Source: Streptomyces verrucosisporus (GTDB lineage Bacteria; Actinomycetota; Actinomycetes; Streptomycetales; Streptomycetaceae). From it: 64,000 bases of DNA. The notes beneath the pieces were generated by a model. The model was not told where the DNA came from, did no database searches, and saw only the letters and a list, made by a program, of their open reading frames with translations. The position numbers were made by a program, and so were the translations under genes. Each line of letters opens with the position of its first letter. Within the stretch, counting starts at the first letter, position 1. Where the stretch lies: positions 62,001-126,000 of the forward strand of contig NZ_JADEYH010000015.1 in the NCBI RefSeq assembly GCF_017114865.1, written 5' to 3'. Positions 44,651 to 53,766 of this stretch are shown piece by piece.

Positions 44651-45513
44651 AGCTCCTTGAGCAGGCCGTCCAGGACGGCCTCGGTCCGTCGCACCGGCAC
44701 CGCCTGTGCGCACATCCGGTCCAGCGCCTCCTGGAACGCCGAGACGTCGTCGCGCTGGTCGAAGTAGACGGCACCCACCAGGCTCTCGCTGTAGGCGACG
44801 TCGGGCAGTTCCGGGATGGGGAACCGGAAGATGTGGAAGGGCCCGTACATGGCCGGGTGCGGACCGGCCTCGAAGGGCATGACCTGCAGGCGTACCGTCG
44901 GCATCGAGCACGCCTCGATCAGGCGGGAGATCTGCCCGCGCATGACCTCGGGTCCGCCGATGGGCCTGCGCAGCACGGTCTCGTCCATCACCACCCACAG
45001 CAGGGGCGGTTCGTCGCGCGTGAGCAGCCGCTGGCGTTCCAGCCGCAGCGCGATGCCTCGCTCGATCTCCTCCTCCGCTGCGTGCGGCATGCCCGCACGC
45101 AGCACGGCGCGGGCGTACTCCTCGGTCTGGAGGAGTCCGGGCACGTAGTGCGGCTCGTAGGCGCGGATGACGTGGGACTCGCTCTCCAGGCTGACGAAGG
45201 CGCTGAACCAGTCGGGCAGCACATCGCGGTAGCGGTGCCACCAGCCGGGCCGGTTGGCCTCCCGGGCCAGGGAGAGGAAGCTGTCGATCTCCGACTGCTC
45301 GGTGATGCCGTAGGTGCGCAGCAGCTTCTCGACGTAGGGGATCTTCAGGCCGACCTCGGCCCGCTCCATCCGGCGGATGGTGGCGTGTGTGACGTCGAGC
45401 GCCTCGGCTGCCCGCTCGTAGGTCAGTCCCGCACGCCGCCGCAGGTCGCCCAGCCGCCGGCCGAGCACCACCCGCAGAACCGTGGGGGCGCCGCCCGCCC
45501 TGGTGTCAGCCAC
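44647..45513 (-). CDS. XRE-family regulator with DUF5753
   Basis: A 288-residue regulator. The N-terminal helix-turn-helix is LGRRLGDLRRRAGLTYERAA with VTHATIRRMERAEVG. The DUF5753 sensor covers about residues 100-280, with ESHVIRAYEPHYVPGLLQTE, RLERQRLLTRDEPPLLWVVM, DETVLRRPIGG and YFDQRDDVSAFQEALDRM. It is the WhiJ/BldB-system type of regulator, and the DUF397 gene follows with a GTGA overlap. GTG 45513 has GGGAGGGG at good spacing. The divergent HATPase gene begins 144 nt away. Confidence 0.93.
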   Translation of the reverse strand: MADTRAGGAPTVLRVVLGRRLGDLRRRAGLTYERAAEALDVTHATIRRMERAEVGLKIPYVEKLLRTYGITEQSEIDSFLSLAREANRPGWWHRYRDVLPDWFSAFVSLESESHVIRAYEPHYVPGLLQTEEYARAVLRAGMPHAAEEEIERGIALRLERQRLLTRDEPPLLWVVMDETVLRRPIGGPEVMRGQISRLIEACSMPTVRLQVMPFEAGPHPAMYGPFHIFRFPIPELPDVAYSESLVGAVYFDQRDDVSAFQEALDRMCAQAVPVRRTEAVLDGLLKEL

Positions 45514-45657
45514 CGCACCCCTCCCGCGCTCCAACTCACTTGCTCACAGCGGCAGTTTGTCATGCCGCCGAATCCTCCCGACAGGGTGGCATGCACGTTT
45601 GTGCAAACAACAGATTGATCCTTGCCAGATGTTGCTCACGACCTTCACACTGAGGGC

Positions 45658-46137
45658 GTGGCTTACTTTTCCGATGTTCGCCCGCTGGAGCGCCCCGGAG
45701 GGTCCGTCGACAGACCCCTGCGGGACGCGTTCCGCCTCCCGGCCATGGGCACCTCAGTGGCCCAAGCCCGCAGAAGGGTCCTCGCCCGGCTGACGGAGTG
45801 GGACATCGGGACGGTGACCCGCGACGACGCGCAACTGGTCGTCTCCGAACTCTTCACCAACGCCGTGCGTCACACCGACAGCGAGAAGATCGACTGCGAG
45901 CTGCGCGTCACGGGCGCGCGGCTGCGGCTGGCGGTCACCGACCAGGGCTTCGGTCCGGCCCGGCACGCCGGGGGCGCGGCGGGGCTCTGCCCGGAAACCG
46001 GCCGCGCGGAAGGGGAGAACGGACGCGGACTGCTGCTGGTCAGCGCCCTGGCCCAGGCCTGGGGGGTACGGCCGGGCGCCGGCGGCAGGGGCCACACGGT
46101 CTGGGCGGAACTGGGCTTCGGCCCCTCCGCCCCGTGA
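45658..46137 (+). CDS. HATPase anti-sigma-like protein (serine kinase type)
   Basis: A 159-residue GHKL-type ATP-binding protein of the RsbW/anti-sigma class. The N-box is RDDAQLVVSELFTNAVRHT; G1 is VTDQGFGPARHAG; and G2 is RAEGENGRGLLLVSALAQAWGV. Such proteins are common beside XRE/DUF397 pairs, which completes the triad seen here. It may phosphorylate an anti-sigma antagonist, but none is encoded nearby. GTG 45658 has GAGGG; ATG 45622 is an alternative. A terminator starts 3 nt after the stop. Confidence 0.87.
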   Translation: MAYFSDVRPLERPGGSVDRPLRDAFRLPAMGTSVAQARRRVLARLTEWDIGTVTRDDAQLVVSELFTNAVRHTDSEKIDCELRVTGARLRLAVTDQGFGPARHAGGAAGLCPETGRAEGENGRGLLLVSALAQAWGVRPGAGGRGHTVWAELGFGPSAP

Positions 46138-46139
46138 CA

Positions 46140-46180
46140 CGGGAACGCCCGGCCTTGGCGGGGGAGGCCGGGCGTTCCCG
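46140..46180 (+). terminator. Strong hairpin terminator after the HATPase gene
   Basis: Perfect 15-bp arms (46140-46154 and 46166-46180, CGGGAACGCCCGGCC and complement) around an 11-nt loop, 3 nt after the stop codon. Confidence 0.85.
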
Positions 46181-46259
46181 TCCCGAACCCGGCGCCGCCA
46201 CACGGGAGGGCACGCCGCGGCCCGCGGGCGGCCGCGGATAGCGTGGCCGTACGACCACC

Positions 46260-46659
46260 GTGTCCGACGACGAACTGATCGCCTCCACCGAAGCGGTGCT
46301 CCGTCCGCACCCCGCCGGCGGCCGGCTCTTCGGCAACGTGGCCTCGGCCCTGGTGACGGAGACGGCCGCCTCCACTCGGGCGTGTGCATCGACACCGGCT
46401 CGGGGACGGGTTTCTGCGCCGAGCACGCGGCCATCGCCGCCATGGTCACGGCGCGCGAGTACCGGATCGCGAGGATCGTCGCCGTATGGCGGGACGAGGG
46501 GGCGCGCTGCGCGTGGTGCCGCCGTGCGGGCGGTACCGGGAGTTCATCCGGCAGATCGGCCCGGGCAACCTCGACACCGAGGTGGTACTCGGGCCTCGGC
46601 ATTCGCGCCGGCTGCGGGAACTGCTGCCGTACCAGGAGTGGCCCAGCGCGTACGGCTGA
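46260..46659 (+). pseudogene. Decayed cytidine deaminase gene
   Basis: The gene is readable only across three frames. It starts MSDDELIASTEAVLRPHPAG, continues one frame over as VCIDTGSGTGFCAEHAAIAA and YRIARIVAVWRDE, and ends in the third as PPCGRYREFIRQIGPGNLDT...EWPSAYG. Restoring one G at about 46363 (GG to GGG) and one in the G5 run at 46497-46502 would give 133 residues, the family length. The first zinc motif CAEH is intact. The second, PCxxC in the family, is PCGRY, so a zinc ligand is lost as well. Two indels plus this substitution point to real decay. The product would have deaminated cytidine or a related nucleoside. Confidence 0.8.
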
Positions 46660-46701
46660 GCCGGCCCGCGCGCCTCCCCGCGAGCTGTGCCACGGGTGTA
46701 C

Positions 46702-46715
46702 GGTAAGCGCTTGCC
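46702..46715. promoter_or_regulatory. LacI-type operator-like palindrome upstream of the GH95 gene
   Basis: GGTAAGCGCTTGCC is a palindrome with one mismatched pair around a perfect AAGCGCTT core, the classic shape of LacI/GalR-family operators. It lies 41 nt upstream of the fucosidase start. No LacI gene adjoins; the nearest is at 6-7 kb. Confidence 0.6.
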
Positions 46716-46756
46716 AGGCCGCGCGTCCGCCCGCCCTCCCCGTTCTGGAGCCGCAA

Positions 46757-49093
46757 GTGAGCACGGATCACCGCCCCGCCAACCCGGCCTCCGGCGAGCT
46801 CCGCCTGTGGTACCCCCGCCCCGCCGCCGAATGGCTCCAGGCCCTGCCGGTGGGCAACGGCCGCCTGGGAGCGATGGTCTTCGGCGGCACGGACGGCGAG
46901 CGGCTCCAGCTCAACGAGGACACCCTGTGGGCCGGCGGCCCCCACGACTACGACAACCCCCGCGCCCTCGCCTCCCTCCCCGAGGTCCGCCGGCTGGTGT
47001 TCGAGGAGCGGTGGGACGAGGCGCAGGCCCTGGCCGACTCCGGCCTGATGGGCGTCCCCGTCGAGCAGCTCCAGTACCAGACCGCCGGCGATCTGCACCT
47101 GTCCTTCCCCGGGGACGGCGAGACCACCGGCTACCGGCGCGAACTCGACCTGGCCACCGCCGTCGCCTCGGTGGAGTACACGCGCGGCGGGGTGCGCCAC
47201 CGCCGCGAGGTGTTCGCCAGCGCGCCGGACCAGGTGATCGTGGTCCGGCTGACCGCCGACGCCCCCGGCGCGGTCTCCTTCACCGCCCGCCTCGACAGCC
47301 CGCTGCGCTCCGCCTCCCACTCCCCCGCCCCGCACACCATCGCCCTGGACGGCACCGGCGACGATGCCCGGGGCATCGCGGGCGTGCTGCGCTTTCGCTG
47401 CCTGGTACGGGCGGTCGCCGAGGGTGGCGCCGTGCGCTCGGCGGACGGTGAGCTGCGCGTCGAGGGGGCCGACGCCGTCACCCTGCTGGTCTCGGCCGCC
47501 ACCAACCACCGCGACTGGCGCGGTGTGGAGGAGGATCCCGGGGCGGCCGCCCGCCGCGCCGCCGCCCCGGTGGACGCGGCGGCCACCCGGCCCTGCGCCG
47601 AGCTGCGTGCCCGTCATATCCGCGACCACTCAGCCCTGTTCGACCGGGTACGACTGGAGCTGCCGCTCACGCCCGCCGCCGCGCTGCCGACCGACGAGCG
47701 GGTGGCTCGCTTCGCGCGCGGTGAGGATCCGCACCTGGTGGCGCTGTACTTCGCCTACGGCCGCTACCTGCTCATCGCCTGCTCCCGTCCCGGCACCCAG
47801 CCCGCGAACCTCCAGGGGCTGTGGAACGACCTGACCGACCCGCCGTGGGGCGGCAAGTACACCATCAACATCAACACCGAGATGAACTACTGGCCGGCCG
47901 CCCCCGCCAACCTTCTGGAGTGCTGGGAGCCTTTGTTCGGCCTGCTGGAGGATCTGGCCTCCGCCGGCGCCCGTACCGCCCGGGCCATGTACGGCGCGCG
48001 CGGCTGGGTCGCCCACCACAACACCGACCTGTGGCGCGGCACCGCGCCGGTGGACGGGGCGTTCTGGGGGATGTGGCCCACCGGCGGCGCCTGGCTGGCG
48101 CTGTCGATCTGGGAGCACCACCGCTTCACCGGCGACGAGGAGAAGCTGCGCGAGCGCTATCCGGTCCTGGCCGGCGCGGCGCGCTTCTTCCTGGACTCCC
48201 TGGTCGAGGACCCGCGGACGCGGGAGCTGGTCTCCTGTCCGTCGATCTCCCCCGAGAACGCCCACCATCCCGGCCCCGGCGGCTCGCTGTGCGCGGGGCC
48301 GGCCATGGACAACCAGATCCTGCGCGATCTGTTCGAGGCCACCGCCGCGAGCGCCGAACTGCTCGGCGTGGACGAGGAGCTGGCGAAGGGGGCTCGGGCG
48401 GCGCGCGAGCGGCTGGCCCCGCCGCGGATCGGGGAGCTGGGACAGCTCCAGGAGTGGCGCGAGGACTGGGACGCGATCGCACCCGAGCGCGGCCACCGGC
48501 ACGTCTCGCATCTGTACGCGCTGCACCCGGGCGGCCTGATCACCCGGCGCGGCACCCCCGAGCTGTTCGAGGCGGCGCGCACCACGCTGGAGCTGCGGGG
48601 CGACGCGGGCACGGGCTGGTCGCTCGGCTGGAAGATCAACTTCTGGGCGCGGCTGGAGGACGGCGCGCGCTCCCACAAGCTGCTGACCGACCAGCTCACC
48701 CCCGAGCGCACCGCCCCGAACCTCTTCGATCTGCACCCGCCCTTCCAGATCGACGGCAACTTCGGCGCCACCGCGGGAATCTGCGAGTGGCTGGTGCAGA
48801 GCCACGCCGGTGAGGTCCATCTGCTGCCCGCCCTGCCGCCCGCGTTGCCCGAGGGGTCGGTGCGCGGGCTGCTGGCGCGCGGCGGTTTCGAGGTGGGTCT
48901 CACCTGGCGCGGCGGCGGGCTCACCGGGGCGGAGCTGCTCTCCCGGGCCGGGCGCCGGGTGCGGGTGCGCACGGCCGGCGAGGTCGTCGCTGTGTCCTGC
49001 GAGGGGCGGCCGGTGGAGGCCGTACGGCCGGAAGGCGGGGTCGTGGAGTTCGAAACGATCCCTGGGCGCGTCTACCGGCTCTCCCCGGCCTGA
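46757..49093 (+). CDS. GH95 family glycoside hydrolase (alpha-L-fucosidase type)
   Basis: A 778-residue inverting glycosidase of family GH95, which releases terminal alpha-L-fucose or galactose from host or plant glycans. It opens ELRLWYPRPAAEWLQALPVG with NGRLGAMVFGG. The catalytic barrel shows PANLQGLWNDLTDPPWGGKY, NTEMNYWPAAPANLLE, WGMWPTGGAWLALSIWEHH, AMDNQILRDLFEAT, GHRHVSHLYALHPG and PFQIDGNFGATAGICEWLVQ. It has no signal peptide, so it acts on imported oligosaccharides. GTG 46757 has GGAG upstream; the longer frame runs into the deaminase pseudogene. Regulation is probably through the operator at 46702-46715. Confidence 0.93.
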   Translation: MSTDHRPANPASGELRLWYPRPAAEWLQALPVGNGRLGAMVFGGTDGERLQLNEDTLWAGGPHDYDNPRALASLPEVRRLVFEERWDEAQALADSGLMGVPVEQLQYQTAGDLHLSFPGDGETTGYRRELDLATAVASVEYTRGGVRHRREVFASAPDQVIVVRLTADAPGAVSFTARLDSPLRSASHSPAPHTIALDGTGDDARGIAGVLRFRCLVRAVAEGGAVRSADGELRVEGADAVTLLVSAATNHRDWRGVEEDPGAAARRAAAPVDAAATRPCAELRARHIRDHSALFDRVRLELPLTPAAALPTDERVARFARGEDPHLVALYFAYGRYLLIACSRPGTQPANLQGLWNDLTDPPWGGKYTININTEMNYWPAAPANLLECWEPLFGLLEDLASAGARTARAMYGARGWVAHHNTDLWRGTAPVDGAFWGMWPTGGAWLALSIWEHHRFTGDEEKLRERYPVLAGAARFFLDSLVEDPRTRELVSCPSISPENAHHPGPGGSLCAGPAMDNQILRDLFEATAASAELLGVDEELAKGARAARERLAPPRIGELGQLQEWREDWDAIAPERGHRHVSHLYALHPGGLITRRGTPELFEAARTTLELRGDAGTGWSLGWKINFWARLEDGARSHKLLTDQLTPERTAPNLFDLHPPFQIDGNFGATAGICEWLVQSHAGEVHLLPALPPALPEGSVRGLLARGGFEVGLTWRGGGLTGAELLSRAGRRVRVRTAGEVVAVSCEGRPVEAVRPEGGVVEFETIPGRVYRLSPA

Positions 49094-49180
49094 GGAACGC
49101 CCGCACCGCGGGATCGTGCACGCCGGTGGCGGGAACTTTCCGGGGGCCGCCGTCCGTTCCCCGTCACCAGGAGGTGCGTT

Positions 49181-49444
49181 GTGGGCACTGGACACGCACG
49201 ACGGGGAGAGGGCGACGGCGACGACGCCGGAAGAGACGCCTGGGACGACATCGTGCTCGACGAGGACTTCATACGCGGCGCCGAGGTGAGCGAGCCGGCC
49301 GCGCGTACGCGCATGCTGCGGGCCCGCTGGCGGGACAACCCGCCAGAGCCGCAGCCGTGGCGGGCGGACGAGCCCCCGGCGGGGTGGTTCTGGAGCAGGG
49401 GCCGCCGCAAGGGGCGCCGGTGGCGCCGCCGCAAGGACGGCTGA
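49181..49444 (+). CDS. Small conserved Streptomyces-type protein
   Basis: An 87-residue protein, acidic at the N-terminus (GEGDGDDAGRDAWDDIVLDE) and strongly basic at the C-terminus (WSRGRRKGRRWRRRKDG), with DFIRGAEVSEPAARTRML between. I do not recognise a domain. GGAGG lies 7 nt upstream of the GTG start, supporting translation. A bidirectional terminator follows. The polarity of charge suggests a nucleic-acid-associated or complex-forming peptide, but that is a guess. Confidence 0.7.
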   Translation: MGTGHARRGEGDGDDAGRDAWDDIVLDEDFIRGAEVSEPAARTRMLRARWRDNPPEPQPWRADEPPAGWFWSRGRRKGRRWRRRKDG

Positions 49445-49468
49445 CGCCCCCGGCCGTGCGGCGGCGGA

Positions 49469-49508
49469 CCGTGCGGGGGCGCGGGCCGCCACCCGCGCCC
49501 CCGCACGG
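49469..49508. terminator. Bidirectional terminator between the small protein and xylA
   Basis: Perfect 17-bp arms (49469-49485 and 49492-49508, CCGTGCGGGGGCGCGGG and complement) with a 6-nt loop, between two convergent genes. Confidence 0.85.
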
Positions 49509-49578
49509 GGCCTCACCGGCTGTGCCGACCGGTACGGCCGGGCCGACTGGACCGGCCGTACCGCCCGCGCCGGCCGCT

Positions 49579-50751
49579 TCAGCCGCGGACGCCCAGCAGG
49601 TGCTCCAGCGCCAGCTGGTCCAGCCTCTCGAAGGCCATGCCGCGCCCGGCCGCGGCGTCCACGTCGAACTCCTCGAACGCGGCGGTGTCGGCCAGCAGGT
49701 CGGCGGCGGTCTCGCCCTCGTTCAGGGTCGGCCGCGCCAGCTCGTCCAGACGCGAGGCGCGCAGCGCCTCCTGGACTTCGGGGTCGGCACGGAAGGCGGC
49801 GGCCTTCTCCCTGAGGATCAGGTAGTTGCGCATGCAGCCGGCCGCCGACGCCCACACACCGTCGAAGTCCTCGGTGCGCGGCGGCTTGAAGTCGAAGTGC
49901 CGCGGCCCCTCGTAGCCGGCCGACTCCAGCAGGTCCACCAGCCAGAACGCCTGGCGCAGGTCGCCGGCGCCGAAGCGGAAGTCCTGGTCGTACTTGATGC
50001 CGGACTGGCCGTTGAGGTCGATGTGGAAGAGCTTGCCGTGCCACAGCGCCTGTGCGATGCCGTGCGGGAAGTTCAGTCCGGCCATCTGCTCGTGGCCGAC
50101 CTCGGGGTTGAGGCCGACGCGGTCGGCGTGCTCCAGCTCGTTGATGAAGGCCAGGGCGTGGCCGACGGTCGGCAGCAGGATGTCGCCGCGCGGCTCGTTG
50201 GGCTTGGGCTCGATGGCGAAGCGCAGGTCGTAGCCCTGGGAGACGACGTAGTCGCCCAGGAGGTCGAAGGCCTCCTTCAGGCGGTCCAGCGCCACCCGCA
50301 CGTCCTTGGCGCCGCCCGACTCCGCGCCCTCGCGGCCGCCCCAGGCGACGTAGGTGGTGGCGCCCAGTTCGGCGGCCAGGTCGATGTTGCGGATGGTCTT
50401 GCGCAGCGCGTAGCGGCGCACGTCCCGGTCGTTGGCGGTGAAGGCGCCGTCCTTGAACACCGGGTGCTTGAAGAGGTTGGTGGTGGCCATCGGCACCTTC
50501 ATGCCGGTGGCGTCCAGCGCCTGGCGGAAGCGCTTGACGGTACCCTCGCGCTCGGCGTCGGAGGAGCCGAAGGGGATCAGGTCGTCGTCGTGGAAGGTGA
50601 CGCCGTGGGCGCCCAGCTCGGAGAGCTTCCGGACGGTCTCGACCGGGTCGAGGGCGGGGCGGGTGGCGTCGCCGAAGGGGTCGCCACCCTGCCAGCCCAC
50701 GGTCCACAGACCGAAGGTGAACTTGTGCTCGGGTGTCGGCTCGTAGCTCAT
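49579..50751 (-). CDS. xylA: Xylose isomerase
   Basis: A 390-residue class I xylose (glucose) isomerase that converts D-xylose to D-xylulose with Mg2+. His54 of the catalytic triad is in [11 protein letters not shown]. Metal and substrate motifs are [63 protein letters not shown] and [17 protein letters not shown]. Its length equals the well-studied Streptomyces enzymes. It is divergent from xylB across 78 nt, which must hold both promoters and the regulator site. GAGAGG precedes the ATG. Confidence 0.98.
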   Translation of the reverse strand: MSYEPTPEHKFTFGLWTVGWQGGDPFGDATRPALDPVETVRKLSELGAHGVTFHDDDLIPFGSSDAEREGTVKRFRQALDATGMKVPMATTNLFKHPVFKDGAFTANDRDVRRYALRKTIRNIDLAAELGATTYVAWGGREGAESGGAKDVRVALDRLKEAFDLLGDYVVSQGYDLRFAIEPKPNEPRGDILLPTVGHALAFINELEHADRVGLNPEVGHEQMAGLNFPHGIAQALWHGKLFHIDLNGQSGIKYDQDFRFGAGDLRQAFWLVDLLESAGYEGPRHFDFKPPRTEDFDGVWASAAGCMRNYLILREKAAAFRADPEVQEALRASRLDELARPTLNEGETAADLLADTAAFEEFDVDAAAGRGMAFERLDQLALEHLLGVRG

Positions 50752-50829
50752 GTCATGCCTCTCGGGTATTTCGTCAGGCCCGTTGACAAATTAGTATGCG
50801 CCCAGAAGCCCCAGAGAGGAAGAGGCGAC

Positions 50830-52257
50830 ATGGCCGCACCCGAAGGTCCGCTCGTTGTCGGTGTGGACAGCTCGACGCAGTCCACCAAAGCGCTGGTCGT
50901 CGACGCCGCCACCGGCGAGGTGGTCGCGCGCGGCCAGGCACCCCACACCGTCTCGCCCGACCACGAGAGCGATCCGGAGCAGTGGTGGCAGGCGCTGCGG
51001 CAGGCGCTGGAGCAGTGCGGGCCGGCCGTCCACCGGGCCACCGCGGTCTCGGTCGGCGGCCAGCAGCACGGACTGGTGACGCTGGACGGCCAGGGCCGCC
51101 CCGTCCGCCCCGCACTGCTGTGGAACGACGTGCGCTCGGCCCCGCAGCGCGACCGCCTGGTGGCCGAACTGGGCGGGCCGGAGGCCTGGGCCGAACGCTT
51201 CGGCAGCGTCCCGGCGGCCTCCTTCACCGTCACCAAGTGGCAGTGGCTGCGCGAGAACGAGCCCGAGGCGGCCGCCGCGGTGAAGGCGGTGCGGCTGCCG
51301 CACGACTACCTCACCGAGCGCCTGACCGGCCAGGGCACCACCGACCGGGGCGACGTCTCGGGCACCGGCTGGTGGTCGACGGCCGACCAGGCCTACGACC
51401 AGGAGATCCTGGGGAAGGTCGGTCTCTCCCCCGACCTGCTGCCCCGCGTACTGGGCCACGGCGAGGCGGCCGGCACGGTACGGCCGCAGGAGGGGCTGCC
51501 GCTGCCCCAGGGCACGCTGGTGGCCACCGGCACCGGCGACAACATGGCCGCCGCCCTCGGACTCGGTCTTCGGCCGGGCCGGCCGGTGCTGAGCCTGGGC
51601 ACCTCCGGCACCGTCTACGCCGTCTCCACCCGCCGCCCCGCCGACCCCACCGGCACCGTCGCCGGCTTCGCCGACGCCCGCACCGACTGGCTGCCGCTGG
51701 CCTGCACCCTCAACTGCACCCTGGCCGTGGACCGCGTCGCGGCCCTGTTCGGCCTGGACCGCGAGGCCGTCGAGCCGGGCGGCGGCGTGACCGTCCTGCC
51801 GTTCCTGGACGGCGAGCGCACCCCCAACCTCCCCTACGCCTCCGGCACTCTGACCGGCCTGCGGCACGACACGAGCGCGGGCCAGATCCTCCAGGCCACC
51901 TACGACGGCGCGGTCTACGCCCTGCTGGCCGCCCTGGACCTGGTCCTGGACGAGGACGCCGAGCCGGACGCCCCGATCCTGCTGATCGGCGGCGGCGCGA
52001 AGGGCACCGCGTGGCGCGAGACGGTACGGCGCCTGTCGGGACGGCCGGTGGTCGTGCCGCGCGCACAGGAGCTGGTCGCGCTCGGCGCGGCGGCGCAGGC
52101 CGCGGCCCTGGTGCTGGGCGAGGACGCGGCGGCGGTCGCACGCCGCTGGTCCACCGCCGAGGGCGCCTCGTACGAGGCGGTGGAGCGCGACGAGGAGGCG
52201 CTGACCCGCCTGGCGGCCACCCTGAGCGACGCCGATACGCTGCTGCGGCGGCACTGA
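50830..52257 (+). CDS. xylB: Xylulokinase
   Basis: A 475-residue FGGY-family kinase that phosphorylates D-xylulose to xylulose 5-phosphate for the pentose phosphate pathway. Motifs: VVGVDSSTQSTKALVVDA (phosphate loop), SVGGQQHGLVTLD, LLWNDVRSAPQRDRL, DVSGTGWWSTADQAYD, VATGTGDNMAAALGLGL, VLSLGTSGTVYAVS and LLIGGGAKGTAWRETVR. The ATG is preceded by GAGGAAGAGG. TTGACA at 50783-50788 is a possible -35 in the shared region. A ROK regulator follows 110 nt later. Confidence 0.96.
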   Translation: MAAPEGPLVVGVDSSTQSTKALVVDAATGEVVARGQAPHTVSPDHESDPEQWWQALRQALEQCGPAVHRATAVSVGGQQHGLVTLDGQGRPVRPALLWNDVRSAPQRDRLVAELGGPEAWAERFGSVPAASFTVTKWQWLRENEPEAAAAVKAVRLPHDYLTERLTGQGTTDRGDVSGTGWWSTADQAYDQEILGKVGLSPDLLPRVLGHGEAAGTVRPQEGLPLPQGTLVATGTGDNMAAALGLGLRPGRPVLSLGTSGTVYAVSTRRPADPTGTVAGFADARTDWLPLACTLNCTLAVDRVAALFGLDREAVEPGGGVTVLPFLDGERTPNLPYASGTLTGLRHDTSAGQILQATYDGAVYALLAALDLVLDEDAEPDAPILLIGGGAKGTAWRETVRRLSGRPVVVPRAQELVALGAAAQAAALVLGEDAAAVARRWSTAEGASYEAVERDEEALTRLAATLSDADTLLRRH

Positions 52258-52367
52258 CCGGCGGCGCCGTCCCACGGCCCGCCCGCACAGTCCTGCCGCG
52301 CAGGTCCCGTCCCGTGCCACCACCGTCCGCGGCACCGTCCGCACAGCCCTTGAGGAGTACGCCACCG

Positions 52368-53606
52368 ATGGCAGCACCCGCGCCCAACACCCAGCAGGAG
52401 ATGCGGCGGCGGAACCTGGCGCGCGTACTGCACGCGGTGGCCGACGGCGGCCCCCAGTCGCGGGCCGCCGTCGCGGCGCGGATCGGGCTCACCCGCACCG
52501 CCGTCTCCACCCTCGTGGACGAACTCCTGGGCGCCGGGTTGCTGGTGGAGCTGGGGCCGGGCCGCTCCGGCGCGGTCGGGCGGCCGGGCACCGCGCTGGC
52601 GCTCAGCGACAGCGGCCCCTGCGGAATCGGCGCCGAGATCGGCGTCGACCACCTCGCCGTGTGCGCCGTCGACCTGCGCGGCGAGATCCGCGCCCGCACC
52701 GCGATGGACGCGGCCAACCGGGACAGCGATCCCGGCCCGGTGCTGGAACGACTGGCCCGTCTGGTCAGGGAGGTCGCGGACGAGGCCCGCGGGCTGGGTC
52801 TGCGCCCGGCCGGGCTGGCCGTGGCCGTGCCCGGTCTGGTCGCCCGCGGGACCACGACCGTCGTCCAGGCCCCCAACCTCGGCTGGACGGACCTCGACCC
52901 GGCGCCCCGTCTGAACACGGGCGTGCTCGGCTCCGGGCCTCTCACCGGCAGCGGCGGCGACACGGCCGTGTACTCCGTCGACAACGAGGCCAACCTGGGC
53001 GCCCTGGCCGAGCTGTGGCTGGGCGGCCACACTCCGCCGTCCGGCGACTTCGTCCACGTCTCGGCCGAGATCGGCATCGGCGCCGCGATCGTGGTGGACG
53101 GGGAACTCCTGCGCGGCACCCGCGGGTTCGCCGGCGAGCTGGGCCATGTGCCGGTGCGTCCGGAGGGCCGCCCGTGCGCCTGCGGCGGCAGCGGCTGCCT
53201 GGAGCAGTACGCGGGCGAGGAGGCCGTCCTGCGGGCCGCCGGACTCGATCCGCGCGCCACCGCCGCGCGGTACCCCGGCCCCGGCGCCCGCATCGACCTG
53301 CTCGCCACCCGCGCCGAGGACGGTGACCGCGCGGTACTGGGGGCGCTGGCCGAGGCCGGAAGCGCGCTGGGCATCGCCCTGACCGGCACGGTCAACCTGC
53401 TCGACCCGCGGACCGTGGTCCTGGGCGGCGCCCTCGCCCGGCTGGCGCCCTGGCTGCTGCCCTCCCTGGAGCAGGAAATGGGCCGCCGTCTGGCAGGCCC
53501 CCCGCCGGTGTCGGCCTCCCGCCTCGGCGCGGAAGGTCCGCTGCTGGGCGCGGCCCACTCCGTCGTCCGCGCGGTCCTGGACGACCCACTGGCCCACCGC
53601 GCCTGA
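52368..53606 (+). CDS. ROK-family transcriptional regulator (probable XylR)
   Basis: A 412-residue ROK repressor. The winged helix is at residues about 10-65 (RRNLARVLHAVADGGPQSRA, ARIGLTRTAVSTLVDELL). The sugar-kinase-like domain follows, with IGAEIGVDHLAVCAVDLRGE, VPGLVARGTTTVVQAPNLGW, DNEANLGALAELWLG, GELGHVPVRPEGRPCACGG and the zinc-binding CACGGSGCLEQY. Its place next to xylB makes it the likely xylose-responsive repressor of xylA/xylB. TGAGGAG lies 12 nt before the ATG. Confidence 0.92.
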   Translation: MAAPAPNTQQEMRRRNLARVLHAVADGGPQSRAAVAARIGLTRTAVSTLVDELLGAGLLVELGPGRSGAVGRPGTALALSDSGPCGIGAEIGVDHLAVCAVDLRGEIRARTAMDAANRDSDPGPVLERLARLVREVADEARGLGLRPAGLAVAVPGLVARGTTTVVQAPNLGWTDLDPAPRLNTGVLGSGPLTGSGGDTAVYSVDNEANLGALAELWLGGHTPPSGDFVHVSAEIGIGAAIVVDGELLRGTRGFAGELGHVPVRPEGRPCACGGSGCLEQYAGEEAVLRAAGLDPRATAARYPGPGARIDLLATRAEDGDRAVLGALAEAGSALGIALTGTVNLLDPRTVVLGGALARLAPWLLPSLEQEMGRRLAGPPPVSASRLGAEGPLLGAAHSVVRAVLDDPLAHRA

Positions 53607-53766
53607 ACGGCACGTGCCGATGAGGGCGGCCGAACGCGGCGGTCCACACCCGTGCACGGCGGTACGCGCCCGCCGCTGTCAACTTCGGAATCCACCATTC
53701 ACTCTTTCGGAGTATTCGGTGTCCGTTTCACCATGACGGCGGTTCCGCCTGCGCAGAGTACCCCCC

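Noticed and set aside
47630-50707. A 1025-codon minus-strand frame across GH95 and xylA
   Set aside because: It is out of frame with xylA on the same strand and antisense to GH95; no domain is seen.
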